Origin: Lates calcarifer
Taxonomy: Eukaryota; Chordata; Actinopteri; Centropomidae
Assembly (NCBI RefSeq): GCF_001640805.2
Contig: NC_066851.1
Location: 3,956,196 to 4,020,195 of the forward strand
Length of the DNA: 64,000 nucleotides
Reading direction: 5' to 3'
In this document: in pieces, positions 1 to 13,400 of the stretch
Layout: each line of letters starts with the position of its first letter
Position numbering within the stretch: the first letter of the stretch is position 1
Made by a program: the position numbers and the translations under genes
The notes under the pieces: model-generated
What the model was told of the DNA's origin: nothing
The model's input: only the letters and a program-made list of their open reading frames with translations
Database searches by the model: none

Positions 1-280
1 GAACACCAGTGTAAAAGTGACTGAACACTTGAGTCAGAGAAGGAATAATACAAATAGAGTTATGTACAGGATGAATAAGCAGACTTAGAGCAATGTTACA
101 GGGTAGACTTGTATCAATATAGGATCTTGTGTGACTCTAGTGGTGGATTTGTGGTGCAGGTGTGGGTGTGGCTTTGCAGGGTGTGTTTATGGAGTGATTT
201 CATGGTGATGGGCTAATCTGAAACAGGTGTGCTGGATGTGACTTTCAGCCATCTAAACTACCCCCACCCACACTCTCCTT
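1..280. other. upstream non-coding DNA
   Basis: No gene, RNA or recognisable repeat was seen. The middle part is GT-rich (gtggtggatttgtggtgcagg). Confidence 0.6.
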
Positions 281-399
281 CAGTCTCCCTTTGTTCTCCT
301 TTCTGGCAGGTACCTATGTGGTATGCACTTGGAAGTCTCTCCATCTTGAAACTGTAAGTTGAATGTTTTATTTGGTAACCAGTCTCCCTTTGTTCTCCT
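281..399. repeat. short duplicated pyrimidine block
   Basis: A 20-base block (CAGTCTCCCTTTG... ending TCTCCT) occurs at 281-300 and again at 380-399, exactly 99 bases apart. Each copy is followed within about 10 bases by a CAG, so each resembles a splice acceptor. Either a small tandem duplication or part of a dispersed element could explain it. Confidence 0.7.
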
Positions 400-710
400 C
401 TGTGACAGTGGCAGAAGGTTAGTGTGGCGCGGGCTGGGGTATCCTTGGGACGGCAACTGAGTTGCAGCAGTGCTTGCAGCCACACAGAGCTGAGTGCAGC
501 AGGTGTCAGTACACAGTACGAGGCGCCAGCAGCAGAGTGTAGTACACTGAGCCAGCATACCAGCCGACTAGCCGGATCCAGCCTGGTGGCAGTGAAGCCC
601 GGCCACTCACCAGGCCACACACCTTCAGCCATCTTCCCTTCTTTTAGAGTTACTGTTCCTGGACTCATTTAACTTTGATGGTTAGAAATAATAAAAGACG
701 TCTTCAAATT
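400..710. other. GC-rich block of unknown nature ending near AATAAA
   Basis: The block is clearly richer in G+C than what follows. It is open in one forward frame (424-672) and one reverse frame (258-668), but neither translation resembles a known protein. An AATAAA hexamer near 690 is followed by T-rich sequence. It could be a fragment of a retroelement or the last exon of a non-coding RNA. No function is assigned. Confidence 0.3.
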
Positions 711-3700
711 TTATTCCTGTCTTGCTGTATTGCCCATTACCCACTGGTTGGTCAATTAGCTGGAGCTGAAAGAACACTTTACAGCAACATTAACATTCAT
801 GACAGACATGCAGCCTCTTCTGCCAGCTAACATCTGGGAAGCAAAGAGGCTGACATGTATCCTGACAGCAGGTGAATTCAGTGATGAATTCAGTTCCTCT
901 GTTTAGATCTGTTTTGGTCTCAATCCACTTCAGAGGGAACTATCTGGCTCTTTAGCAGCCAGCAGTTCATCTATATTCACCAGATAGTGGCTAACTTTGT
1001 TTGTCTGCTGTATGGTGAAGGGCAAGCTTTGTCACTAGAAACAGCTGGCTGCTGCAGCTGGAAATTAGATCAATGAGAGCAGTAGGATTGAACAAAAACA
1101 GTAAAGCTGCAGCCCAGAAAACCAAAACAATGAGCTGAATGATGATAAAAAGCAACATCTTACTAGGGGAATTTCAGCGTCAAGTGAAATTTCTCTATTA
1201 GTTTATCATCACAAGTGTAATTTGACTCACTGTCAGTACAAAACATTGATTAGTGCAGCTTTAATGACAAAATATCTTCAATATTAAAGGTTCAGTCCTG
1301 TGAACCGACTCTGCATAATATGTGCATCTGCATGAGTGTGTGATGCTAAAAATAATAATATACAGTACAAAATCTTGAATATCTCTTTCAGAGTAAGGAC
1401 GCTGTAAATATATCTAATTTCCAATTTATGGCCAGAAGCAGCTCAAACCAAAGTGCTGAGTGTCTATCTCAGGCAGTCACGAGCAGTGCAGTCCATGCTA
1501 TTTAAGTCTGGGGTTTCAGCAGCTCTCCTGTCTTCCCCTCCCGTGCTCAGTTTTCTGGTCAGTAGCTGTGTCCAAGGGAATTCTTTAGGGCTTTGGTTAT
1601 GTGTTATTCTCTGAGGCTTCTGCCCTCTGTTATGCTTGCTAGGCCCAGGCATATCAAACTTCAGTCTGCATTCCTGAAATACTGTATATGAATCTCCAAG
1701 ACTCAAAGACCAGCAATATTGTGGGATGAGCAAGAAGTCATGGACGGGGTGACATTTAGCATTCTTTTCGATCCGTCAGCATGTTTGTTTCTCTGTCAGT
1801 ATGAAGAGCAGTCAAGGAAACATGAAACGGAGAAGTTAATGCTTTTGAATGATTTGTTTAGGAATGTTTTGCTTTGCGCTGTAAATGAGTTCTGTTTCTC
1901 TGCAGGCAGAATATTATGTACTGTTTTCCACAAGGCAATCTGAGTGTGAAATGCAATCCAGAGTAGGAAGAGAGAAAGGCTTATTTAATTTCTGAGAGCA
2001 TGATAACGTGAAAATGCCTCAGCCAAGTATTTATTTGTCATTGTTTGATTATTTAAAGAAAGATTAAATAAAAAATGAGGACAAATGCCTGACCCAAAGA
2101 AATATTCTGGAGGATTTAAATATTTAACGTATTATCAAAGTATATAATCAGTTCACTAACTGGACATTTTAACACTCAGTTCCATTCAGTATCTTTGCTT
2201 TTTAATGAGTCTGCCTCTCCCTTGCTCACAAGGATTATCTTGAGTTATATTTCCTCCTGTCAGTGAATATTATGTTATTACATAACTTTTTTTGATGCCC
2301 CCCTGATAGCAGCTTGATAAATACTCATCAAAGTAACTCTAAAACTATTACTGGCATGTTCAACAAATCCACTTGCTTGGAAAATCTGATGCATACCTTG
2401 TCCTTTTATAGCAACTCCCGTGCTTGGCTTTTTTTTTTCAAGGGAGAATTTTTAGGACATCTTTGCATAATGGACATTATGTCAAGAGTTTTCATTGATT
2501 GCAGCCCAGAAAATCTCTCTCATGTCTGACTTTAGACCACTGAAATTCATCTTGAGCCATCTGTGTAAATAACTTCTAAACACTTTTCTTAAGTCATTAT
2601 TTTCTCCTTTCTCAACTCCTCAGACATTTGTGTACACTTTTCTGGAAATATCTTTTGGAGACGATGTTTCTAAACTTATGCTCATGGAAAAAGCTGTAAT
2701 TCACCAACAAATATAGATGCAAGGGAATGAACACTCATCAGGTTCTGCTGTTTGCCCTATAGCATTTCATACACAACAGTGCATGCTTGTCTAGCAGCTC
2801 ACCCTCCCCACTCCTCCCTCCTGCCCATTCATTCCATCCACTCCATCACTCCAGCCCAGCTGCATGTGGTCAGGAGTTTGGACAGTGGGCAATGACAGGG
2901 CTGGGCGGTCCTGCTGGCCTGGTGGTGCTTGGCGGTGGGGAAAGTAGGTGGATTATCCCCTCCCTCCGAGGCCTGGAGCTCTGGATGCAGACCTAACCAC
3001 TCTTACTTGCGCAGTATAAATAGAACAAACTTGGGTTTGAGAGAGCCCACATCTTCACTTCTCAACTGTCAAGCAGATAGGAGAGGCAAGAGCATGAAGG
3101 ACAGGAAAGAAACAGGGAGAATGTGTGTATAATGAAAACATAAGTAATGTTATTGAGGAGTGGAATTTCCTCATGAACTTTTGTAAGTAGTGGGGGAAGA
3201 AGGATAGGGAATACAGGAATGGAGAGAAAATAAATGGATATGAAATGAGAGACAGGGTTGAAAGAGCACTAGAGGAATATTTGTAGCTGGAATGACAAAC
3301 GTATTTGCTAAAAGAACTGTAAGGCATTGGAAATACTGGCAGAATTTCCGTAGTAAATCCATTTTCTCCACCTTTTTCCAAGCGACGACCAGCCAGAGTC
3401 TGCAAGTTTCTGTCCAATTTCACTTCCCAGCACAAGCCAAGTCCAGGTGATGGTTCAGCACACATACAGCGTTATGTAAGAAGAGTGGGAATGCTTTCTG
3501 GATAACTGTAATGAGCTGAGTGGGAATTTGACAGGAGAGTCCCTGTAGGTCCACTGAATTCCTGCTGCCATGGAGGATTCTAGCATCCAAATTCCTCTCC
3601 TCCGCAGTGTGGTAGAGTTACAATGAAATACCTTGCGGTGCTGAACTCCACTGCCTTTGAAGTCCTATTCAGGACTCTGCATTGGGCTACTGTTGTTGCA

Positions 3701-4281
3701 TGCCATTCCTCACACAATAAGCTGTGTTATGTCACTGTTACCTTTGGCCAACCCCATGATGTGTCACACCAGACAAAGCCAGTCCATGCTCACATTACAC
3801 ATCAGCCAAAAGATTTCTGATTTTGACAAAGTGCTGGAAAGTCAGACTGGATGCATGGCGCTAACCACAGTGTGGTCTTAAATGCTTTACCATGCAGATA
3901 ATGTGTTTTGGTTAAAAACATTATTGCTATGCATTATTGACCACTTGGTTACACAATGCAAACAGTGTGACTCCAGCAGACATCATGTCTCTCTGTATCA
4001 GTCAGCATCTGTGGCACAAACAGGGACAGGAACATTTCATTGAAGATAGTCTCGCAGCAATGGATTTGTGTATTGATTACTGGGAATGTGTTACTATCAA
4101 GTAGGCCAAAGAGCATGTGTGTGAGGATGCTGCTTTGTTTTGTTTTTCAGTTGCCCAGAGGGTGATGCTGATTCCATTTCTTCCCCTAGTTGTTGTCGGA
4201 AATCAATATGTCTGCCAACATCCATGTCCATGTAATGGCTTTGCAATGATATTGCTTTTTAACTCACACACAAGCGCACAC

Positions 4282-4282
<1 letters not shown>
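711..4282. other. non-coding upstream DNA
   Basis: AT-leaning single-copy-looking DNA. The short ORFs here have no recognisable similarity and no exon-like borders. Nothing else was seen. Confidence 0.6.

Positions 4283-4325
<43 letters not shown>
4283..4325. repeat. (AC)n microsatellite
   Basis: About 21 uninterrupted AC units. It is preceded by an imperfect CA-rich run from 4266, and it generates the long apparent ORFs that cross this position on both strands. Confidence 0.98.
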
Positions 4326-4327
<2 letters not shown>

Positions 4328-7300
4328 CACAATTTGTTATAAACAGAGGTGATAATAGCTTCACTGCTGTGCAACAGAGACTGAGAGAAAGACAAATGTA
4401 AAGAGACTTTGACAACAGCCAGAAAATGAAAGGGAACATATCATACAAGGAGGAAATAGAACAGGGTGGTATCTTATTGATTCTCAGATTTTGTACTGTA
4501 GTCATCAGGATGTATAGAGGGGAAAGGGAAGAATGCGTAAGGAAGGGGCAGAGAGGGAAGAAAAACACAAATGACTTTATATCGTTTCGGGGTGAAAGCT
4601 GCAGAAGTTCTGGGGTTTTTTTGGAAGAGTAATTGAGCTGCACTTTGTCCTTCTGTCTTTCAGCCTCCATCAGAAAGTGGCTGCAGAGCAGGGAGAGACA
4701 GTGGAGTGGGTGAGGAATAGGCACTGCATGTATGTGTGTCAATGGAGAGTAGACAAAAAGCAGCAGAGCATGCAGTTTAGTGGACAATAGAGGGTCTCTG
4801 TATTGTGATGGACAGCACAACGAGGTCAGCTGTTCAGAATGTCAGGTGAGGAGGAACAGGAAGTTCTCTGTAAACTGAGATGACAGTATTTTCAGCTTTT
4901 CAGTGTTTTGATCTGCCTCTGTCTTCTCTTTAATGAATCACATAAAATCCAGTAGCACATTCACTCCAACTGTCTTTGGATTTATATTGTTATATGTTTT
5001 GCCTTTCTGTAGATGTTAACACAATCATCAGGATCAGTTTATAATGTACTACATCCATTATAGCACTAATTGTAACTTATGTATGTTTAAACAATTTTAC
5101 AACAAAGTGGATACTGTCTGCAGGCCATTTCCCAGAACATATCTTTGCATTTTTTGTGTGTACACTACATAAACAAAACAATAAAATTACTGCCTGCCTG
5201 CATGTATCTCATATGGACATAAGGAGAATGTGATGTGAATGGAAAAAAAGAACGTTAGATCCTCTAATTACAAACCAAACACATGATGTGCACATCAGTG
5301 TGTATCCTTGTGTGACAAATAGAATGGGGACTCATTTGTAAAAAAAACAAAACAAAAAAAAAAACAACATATTTTTAATCTTTTATTAATTCAGGGACGT
5401 TTCACTGAAAATCAAAGCTCTTTTGCAGGAATGCCTTGCACAAACAGTTGTATACACTGGTGCATGGAAGCTGCCCAGTATAGCTCCAGTCTGCTGTGAT
5501 GTCCACTGAACAACCAGGGATTGGCACGTGCTGCACATTCTCTTTCCTTGCCCAGAAGTAGCCTTCCATCCTGCTTCTTTAGCTGGTGTGTTTCTGTGTG
5601 TAAGTTTTCCCTGCCACTGAACATGTTTTTTTGGCGGGAGCAGGTGGCGGTGATGGTCACTTGCCAAGAGCTTCAGTCATTGTTCATTTACAATACAAGA
5701 GGTTACAATATGTCCGCTTAGCAGTGCCACTTCCACGAGGCAGTGTAGATGCTACTGTGAGATGCTATGAGACCGTGATGGGACAGGCCAGCTAGGATTG
5801 GGTTAACTGGCTAGTAAGCTAACTGCTGTAGAAGTGATAAAACTAGAAGCAACACATTTCCACAGCTGGATACAGCTCTTGGCCAGTAAAGGCATGAAGT
5901 TTGATTCTGAATTATTTCAGTATTATGTAGTCCTTATAACATCCTTGGTAATAATGAGAGGGACAGAACATGATAAACATCTATGTAAGCACCTAAAACA
6001 AGTATAATATCATTATAATCAATTTAATTCTAATGAAAATCTGGACAATTTGGTAGTGGATGTTGAAAACTGGGACATTTTAATGCCTCACTGATATTTT
6101 CAGGACTTGGAGCACCCAGCTTTAGGTGCAGACAATCCCTGACAAACCAGGACATGTGGTCACTGTATTTAAAGGCCACCACTGACCTTTAATCACAACG
6201 GTATATTTACCTGCAGCAGCCCTCTAAAGCTGCCACATGTAATCTCTAAAGCTACACCATTGCCACTGCACTCTGCTACAACTACACCACTGAGATACGT
6301 CGTGGAGACTGCAAGAGCTGTGACAGAAACACACCTGAGTATAAGAAGGCTCCAATATCCACTCACAGTAGGTCATGTCCTAACTTCCATGTTTTTGTTT
6401 GTTTGTTTTTTGGTTTTAGTAACGAAGTTGGAATTGACATTCTTTCATTGAAAGGGCAGGTATTTTAGACTCAGTGACCTCAGTATTTCTCAAATCTTGG
6501 CTAAGGCCTCAACCAAAACAGGTTGGTGTTTTTAGTAGTTTAAGATATCACTAGGTAAAAGCTTGTAAAGTATTTTGTCTGGAGTGACTTAGATTGTTTT
6601 TTGTTTTTCAAAACAAAACAAACAGCCTCTGGTTTTAATTGTAGCATCGTCTGATAAGCATTCAGAAATGACTCATTCCAGAATCCTTATTTTAGCAAAA
6701 TAAGGTTGTGACTAGCTTTTATATTTGTTGGCCAACACACCATAACATGTGGCATTTTAACACATTTCATCCGTCACTCTGGAGTGATCTACTGCAGATG
6801 TAGCTTGGTGCTCTCATTCTTTTAGTTAAACTCTGAGCAAACCTCTTTTGCAAACTGACAACAACTGTGAATAAACATGCTCGGGAATATGCTGCTTTGG
6901 ACACAAATTTGTCATTTGGAATGCATGAAGTCATTTCCCCTCGCAGCAGCTCCCTTGTATTTTCCATCATCACTCACATAGCTGAATGGACACACTTAGC
7001 CGAGTAATTTTCACCGTGTGCAATGTACGTTAGAGTCATTTATTCAGCTGGCTTGTTACTCAGGCAATTTGAGGTAAGTGCCCCCACTCAAGGGCACCAA
7101 TGCATTTTATCCCAGGAGGTTCATCTGACAAGCAATATCTCAAGACCCACTATATCATGCACCTGAAACCTATAATGTGAAGGGAAATGCTAATCTACTA
7201 TTGATAGATAATAAGTACAGGGTAGAGTGCAATTTTTGCTTCAGTTTTCAGCTTTGTGAAGCTTAAATGTAACCCTGTAGCTTTTAATATCTGCAGTTCT

Positions 7301-8261
7301 GACCTTAATATTTTGAATCTGCTTACATTGTTTTGTGATATACAGTTCCAAAAAGTGGACATGTGTGAATTCATTTAGCACCACTTTCTCTTCTCCCAGA
7401 CACCCCTGAGATCCCGAGGTGTTGACTGGACATTTTCACATCTGCAGTCCTGTCAAATCAAGACTGTCTACAAACAACCTGGCTCCCGTCTGACACTCAG
7501 AGAGTGCTCCGGTAACCAGATCTGTTGGTCTTGGCTTTCAGTGTCAGACATGAGCAGGGATATGAAGGCTATATGGTTTCAAATTATTTAAGTGGCTTGA
7601 GGTGTGCTTGATTTGTCTGCCTGGACACTCCAGCAGTCTGAGACGTGGGCTTTGAGCAGTGATTTGGCCTGTGTCTGTTTCCCACTAGTCTCTCTGAGGT
7701 CGCCGCGTAAAACCTGGAGTAACTAACTCTGAGCGTTGGGCAGATATCCCCACTCAGTGGGTTCACTGGAAAAATACTTAATTTGTGGTAGCACCACTAA
7801 AGACACTGTTCACTTTGACATGGTTGGTTAATTATATAATGTTATATGTCATACTGTTTGTCCCCGGTCATTTGTCCCTCCAAATGACAGAATGGTTTAG
7901 ATAATCTAAAACTTGTGCCATAATGTGTGTGCGCATGTGTCTGTGTGTGTGTCCACATGTCACCAACTCTAATTCACTGAGTTTTGGGGGTCAGGCTAAA
8001 AAACTCAGGTTAAAGTTACTGACTGAGTATCATTATCTGACAAAAATCTAACTCCCCTATGATATACTATCTGCTCTGGATTATAGATTTGACCTCCCCC
8101 CAGTTTTGCCAAATTGAAGAGATTAATCGAGGCCTCCTTCTTGGTTTCCTCCCAGGGGCTGAATCACTGGCTTCCACTGGATAATATCATCCTGACTCTG
8201 ACAGGCCAAGCCGCCATGCTACTGAACAGCTCCACTCTGTCTGTCTACCCATGAAAAAAAC

Positions 8262-8263
<2 letters not shown>
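4326..8263. other. non-coding upstream DNA
   Basis: No exon or RNA gene was recognised. Small low-complexity items are an A-rich run at 5341-5365 and a GT-rich run at 7926-7952. Confidence 0.6.

Positions 8264-8292
<29 letters not shown>
8264..8292. repeat. (CA)n microsatellite
   Basis: About 14 CA units following an A-rich lead. Confidence 0.97.
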
Positions 8293-8817
8293 CATTGTCA
8301 AAATTTGTCATATGTAGTGGCTCACACAATTACTTATGGCAAGAAAGTGAAACCACTCAATGATGAATCCTGAAATCATGAACTGTCTTTAAATGTTAAA
8401 AGTCACTTCATGGAGAATATGATCTGTTTCTTAATGTTGAACAAGTGAGGTTGAGGATTTTGACTCAGAAAGTACAATGACTACAAATCAGCAGCCTTAT
8501 CCACCACACCTATTCTGTGTGGCAGTGGTAAACATGTAATGTAAGATCTTTGGAAATTGTTTGGACTAATAGCATGGAGGTATTTAAGGCATGCCAAACA
8601 ACGCAGGTAGCAGCTACTTTTTTCACTTTCATTTTATCACCTAACACAATGTTGGTGACAAACTGTTATAAACACAGAAAATGAATATCTAAAATTGGTT
8701 CCCAGGTATCCTTCACTTTTTTCAACTACTATTTCAACTACTGTGGCATGGCATGGATAACAGAAACACTGCTAACAGTTGGTGTTCATATGGGATATGA
8801 CCAGCCATTTGAGTAAA

Positions 8818-9026
8818 AGTCCTGTGTTTTGTCCATGTATACATTCACCCAAACTCCTTCCTCCTAATGACGACTTTGCTACTCAATATATAACTAGCAG
8901 TGGTCGAGTAACTCAGTCCTTTACTCCTGTCATAATTCCTATGGCCACTAGAGATTGCCTAACAAGAATCGTAACTGTGGGTCGCAATATGCTGCTAGCT
9001 GTGGAGGTTTTTCACAGGAGGACAGT
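8818..9026. repeat. diverged dispersed repeat, copy 1
   Basis: This segment shares an ordered series of blocks with 37741-37936: CCTGTGTTTTGT at the start, TTCCTCC, CATAATT, a GCTAGAGGTCACCTAA-like block (here ACTAGAGATTGCCTAA), AACGTGACT/ATCGTAACT, GGTCATAATATGC (here GGTCGCAATATGC) and ACAGGAG near the end. The order and spacing are conserved over about 200 bases, so both copies descend from one repeat family. The family could not be named. Confidence 0.65.
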
Positions 9027-10122
9027 GTTTGACATTTAGTCATTTTTATTTTGAAACTAACTCCAAAATGTTGGATTCTATGTTTTCCACAATGCAGCTC
9101 AATGCAACATTACCAGAGTTCATTTTTCAAAAATTTAAAAAGCTTCCTACAGACTGTTTTCACGGGCTGTGTGGTGGTCCTCATGACATGTAAACAGAAC
9201 TTCATGTCCATTCAACCTGTATTGTAAAAAGATATCTGTTGCTAATTTAGATTGTTGCTTGTTGTTAAAGTAAATTCTGATGTCATCATCTTCTGTTGAC
9301 AGAAAACATTACTCCGGTTAACCCAGGCTCCAAACATATTCTTTCCTGACCTTAACATGACAGACGCGAGTCAGAATTCTGTGACACTGAGCAACTGAGT
9401 CTCCACTACATTCAGCCACAGTGTGAATGATTGGTACAGGTCACCGTTTGTGAGGAGTTCACAGCAGCTCAGGCCACCAGATTCTTCCTCTGCAACACTC
9501 AGTCCTGTTTACTGACCTTCAGCAAACCAGTTTCTTGCTGAGGAATTATCTCACACACTCTGCCCAAAACATCACAGCGGGGCTTGTTTGGCTCTCAAAC
9601 ACACAGAATTAGTATTGATGTCCATGTTTGAGCCCAGGTTAAAGTGGATGCCCAGAATTTGCAATTAATGAAGGATTATGGGCCGCAAGCAGATCAAAAC
9701 ACAGGCAGTCATACTGTTTCTTCATATTTCAGAGGATTAAATGCTTAGCAGCTGGGGCGGTGAGACCTTTACTTCATGTTTGGGGAAACTTTATTGGACC
9801 TTATTTCAGAGGCAAACATGAGCTCTGTCGTGCATTTCAACCTGATGAAAACTAACGTCAGTATTTCTGTATGTAGTCACACTAATTACATCATATATCT
9901 TTACGGCTGCGGTATAGGATTTGTGATGGTATCACTTTTCAGAAATGTATTGCACAGCTATAGCGGCTCTACAGGGAGCATTTAACTGCACTGGAGTAAC
10001 ATGTTATTGGCTACTGGGTTATTTATTGGTAGCAATGAAAACATGAACAAGGTAATTCATTATTAATGAAGTGAAATGGGGCTTGTAATATTTCAGGTAA
10101 GATTTTGATTGTGGTCATCCTT

Positions 10123-10127
<5 letters not shown>
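9027..10127. other. non-coding DNA before the candidate first exon
   Basis: No coding exon was recognised and the stretch shows no clear repeat structure. Proximal promoter elements may lie at its right end. Confidence 0.5.
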
Positions 10128-10193
<66 letters not shown>

Positions 10194-10219
10194 GACGGAC
10201 GGACGGACAGACAGACAGT
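10128..10219. repeat. compound microsatellite (TC)n-(AC)n-(GGAC)n
   Basis: About 31 bases of TC repeat are followed by about 34 bases of AC repeat and then GGAC/AGAC tetranucleotides. The tract directly abuts the candidate first exon and promoter, so length variation could change promoter spacing. Confidence 0.95.
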
Positions 10220-10260
10220 CAGAGTGCGGTAGCTTTAAGAGGGGAGGCGTGGTGCTGCTG
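10192..10260 (+). promoter_or_regulatory. possible promoter core beside the candidate first exon
   Basis: A GGAC-repeat tract runs into GTGCGGTAGC and GGGGAGGCGTGG, the latter resembling a GC/KLF-SP box. No TATA box is obvious at a fixed distance. The call rests only on CpG content, the GC-box-like site and the downstream donor at 10460. Confidence 0.25.
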
Positions 10261-10459
10261 TTTTGACCGACTTGTCAGCTCCCTCACTCTCCACTATCAT
10301 TCAGCTGAATGAACAGCCTCTTACAGCTCAACACAGGACATCGGCTCTCTATTTATTCAACCCACACTGAGACCTGATTTTGGTCACGTTTGCCTGGTGA
10401 CAGCGACAAGGGATTATTATTATCGAGCACTGATTGTTTCTCCGCAGCGAAGCTGAAAG
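10220..10459 (+). other. daam2: candidate non-coding first exon of daam2
   Basis: This stretch ends in a near-perfect donor (GAAAG followed by gtaagt, GT at 10460-10461). It contains more CpG than surrounding DNA, including GCGG, GGCGTGG, ACCGAC, ATCGGC, CAGCGAC, ATCGAG, CCGCAGCGAAG and then TACGG after the donor. It carries no long ORF of its own: the local 67-aa frame is produced by the adjacent microsatellite. An ATG at 10309 opens a 22-codon frame closing at 10375-10377, which would be a uORF. Vertebrate formin genes commonly have distant non-coding first exons. Linkage to daam2, 35 kb downstream on the same strand, is inferred and the 5' end is not determined. It could instead be the first exon of an unrelated lncRNA. 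Confidence 0.4.
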
Positions 10460-13400
10460 GTAAGTTTACGGTTTCTTTTGCTAATCAGTCTGAAAGTGAG
10501 CGGTACCTTGAGATGGTGCTCCCCCGGTTTTCCCTTCAGCTACCATGGATGTAGAGGGGGCCATCGGCTGGATATCATAACACTGAAGGCTAGGCAGGGG
10601 AAACGGGCGTGATGGAGGGATTGGCAGTGTCAGCTGCGTTGGATAATTTTCCATTTTAAGATTAGATAAGATTCAAGCACCGCTCCTGTGCTTGGAAAAT
10701 GTGATTAGCCTGGCTGCTGTTTTTTTTTTCTCCTCACCATGTCAATTAAGATCCAGCACCTGATTTGAAGCTTGTCAGTCTGCTTAATGCACTGATATTA
10801 AAGGGAAAATGATGAATGACTTAATATCGCCTGTTCCCCATCAAATATATCATATTACTGACCGCCATTAGATGCATATTGGGTCATTTATATGCAGTTT
10901 TGCGCATGTCAGTGTGCCTTCATCTGTTATCTTTCTAGATTTGACGTTTGGTGGCAAGAATATTACAATTCTCAGTTATTAGTAGCAGTATGTTTCATAA
11001 TGATGGACTGCGTTTAGCTTTCACATGGTGCGCAGTGAATTTGACCTCGATATTGGGCGGCTGTGCGTTCACCAGGCTAAACGGAAAGACATCAGTTCCC
11101 GTGACCGTCCAAAGAGGGCGCTGCTGCGTCACCTCCACTGCTCTGTCATCACAGTGACTGCAAACCAAAAAAAAAAAAAAGAAAAAAAAAAAAGAAGAAG
11201 AAAAGAAAGTCTATTCATAACAAGGCGAGCTGTGTAGTCTTACCAAGTTTTATTCAAATCAAGTGACAGATTCTTCTACCTCAGTGAGTTTTTCATTTTT
11301 TTGTTTTTCCGCTGTCCTTCAAAAGAACATGAGATGTCAAAAGAGCAGTATGAGGAAAAGATTTACTCTGGATTTATGACAATTTTTAAATCTGAGATTA
11401 TATTGCTTCTTTGGAAGGTCAGTATCAGAGGAAATGACTTACTTTATTGATACTTCTTATAGTAGGCAGAAATTTCTTGTCAGGTTGTGTTTTACATCCA
11501 GACATCAGCATGTCAAAATATTTCTCTCTGTAACAGAAAACAGGTGTCTCCTCACAACCTGGCTGCCTGAATATCAGAAAAGAATGCAGGATCAGTGCTG
11601 TGAATTCTGGAATTTTTACTCAGCGTCTCACATCGGTTTCTAAATTGTTTTGTTCCAAATAAAACACAATATTATGCTTTTTTTTTTCTAAATCAGGAGA
11701 ATTAACGTAAGTGCTTGTACTCTTGAGGGTATCCATACCTCTTAAAACCCACGCTGCTAGTCAGTTTATAGGATGGGAAAGCATCAAGAGCTATTTAATC
11801 TAACTGAACATCTGGCAGTGATGCAGCATTGGGTCCTCTCGGCCAGTTGTTGAGGGTTTACAAGCACAGCACCACACTAAGCACAAAATCATCCCGTCCT
11901 CCTCACCCACACAGCTTCGCCTAACGAGTACTTAGCAACTGCTACAATTCCTCCTACTGGATCAAGATTGTGCTGCTCGGGGAGCATCAAGTAAAGCCAC
12001 AGTGATCCTTAACTGTTTGGCTGTGGTTCAGAGAAATAAGAAAAAGAGAGAAAAAATAAAACAGATGATTATGGGTGAAAGGACTGGAATGGATTATGAC
12101 GCAGAAATGACATTTTAATCATGCTAATCCATTGGGAGTAAGTGGCTTGCAGGATTTGTCCATGTAAGGCAGCTGAAGGAATTTTTAACAATGTGTAATG
12201 CACATACTTTACATGCATCAATAGGCTGCCCACTGAACCTCCGACTTGTGTTAATGGATGTCAGAGATGGATGGATTTATTGAAAAGCCCGGCACTATAG
12301 CCAGCTGTATATCTCTAAGCAGAGCTACAGTGCACTGAGCTTTTAATACGCTTTAAGCTTTTTCACAGACTCAGCTTCAAGCATGTAAAATCGTAAATAT
12401 AAAACAGGGATATTTGTCTGTTTACTCTCAAGTCTGTCCAGAGCAGCTGTTCCAGCAATTTGGCTGGAGTATTTTTAGGTTCACTGTTTTGATTATAGCG
12501 CATAATCCTTGTCCAGCTACCTGTGAGTTTTAGAGGGGAGGGGAGGGGGGGAAGAAAAATAGGACTGATGTCCAAGAGTAACAAGGCCACTGGGCTGAGG
12601 TGTTCAGCTCCTGGCTGTGGCCCTGCTGACTGAGCGGAAGGTATAGAACTTTTGGTTGTGTGTGTGTGTGTGTGTGTGTGTCTGTGGACGGAAGGATGAC
12701 TGGAAGCCTCTCACAGCTCAGGGTGGCTGCGTGTGTGTGTTACCAGGTATTGGAGTGGCCACACATGGTTTTGGTGTGTGCCCAGTCTAAGTTCCTCTGC
12801 CTCAGGGAGGGTTGCCAGCAGGGGAAAGACAGGGCCATTGTTCCCGACCAGCCACTGAGGTAGAGGTTTACTCACTTCCACCAAGGCCAGATGTTTTGGT
12901 TGGCAATTGCTCCTGCCTGCTGGGGCAGTAAGGTGAGAATCTGGTGTGGCGGGCAGGATAAGGCAGGAGCTGAGACAGTCAGGAGGCATGTGCTTGCTGC
13001 AGGGAGGACATGTTGCTCAAATTTTATGCATCTTTCGTGCAGCCTTTTGTATGCCAGTTCGCTGATTCATTGTATGATTGGCCAGAGGCACTCTGGATTA
13101 GATCTGCATTGTATGTGGTCCAAATGTGACTTTTAGAGACTGATCATCACATCATCTAGAAAACTGACACCCTTATGTGTAGCACTTGCACCCTTTACAG
13201 TTCACCTAATAACATTCCAAGTCAATGGCTTTGTCCCAGTCTCGCCTAATAAAACTTGCTTAGTTTGCCAGCTGCTGACTCTTCTTTTTTCTTCTTTACT
13301 CTTAACTCAGTAATGCACTGAGTGGCCACAGCACATGCATACTGCCTCCTGCCAGCCTCTGCCTGTTGCAGCCCACTGTTCTCTTTGTGTGGTGGATAGG

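Noticed and set aside
4203..4820. 205-codon reverse-strand ORF
   Set aside because: Its frame is carried through the (AC)n microsatellite. The product is low complexity with a Cys-Val run and no domain.
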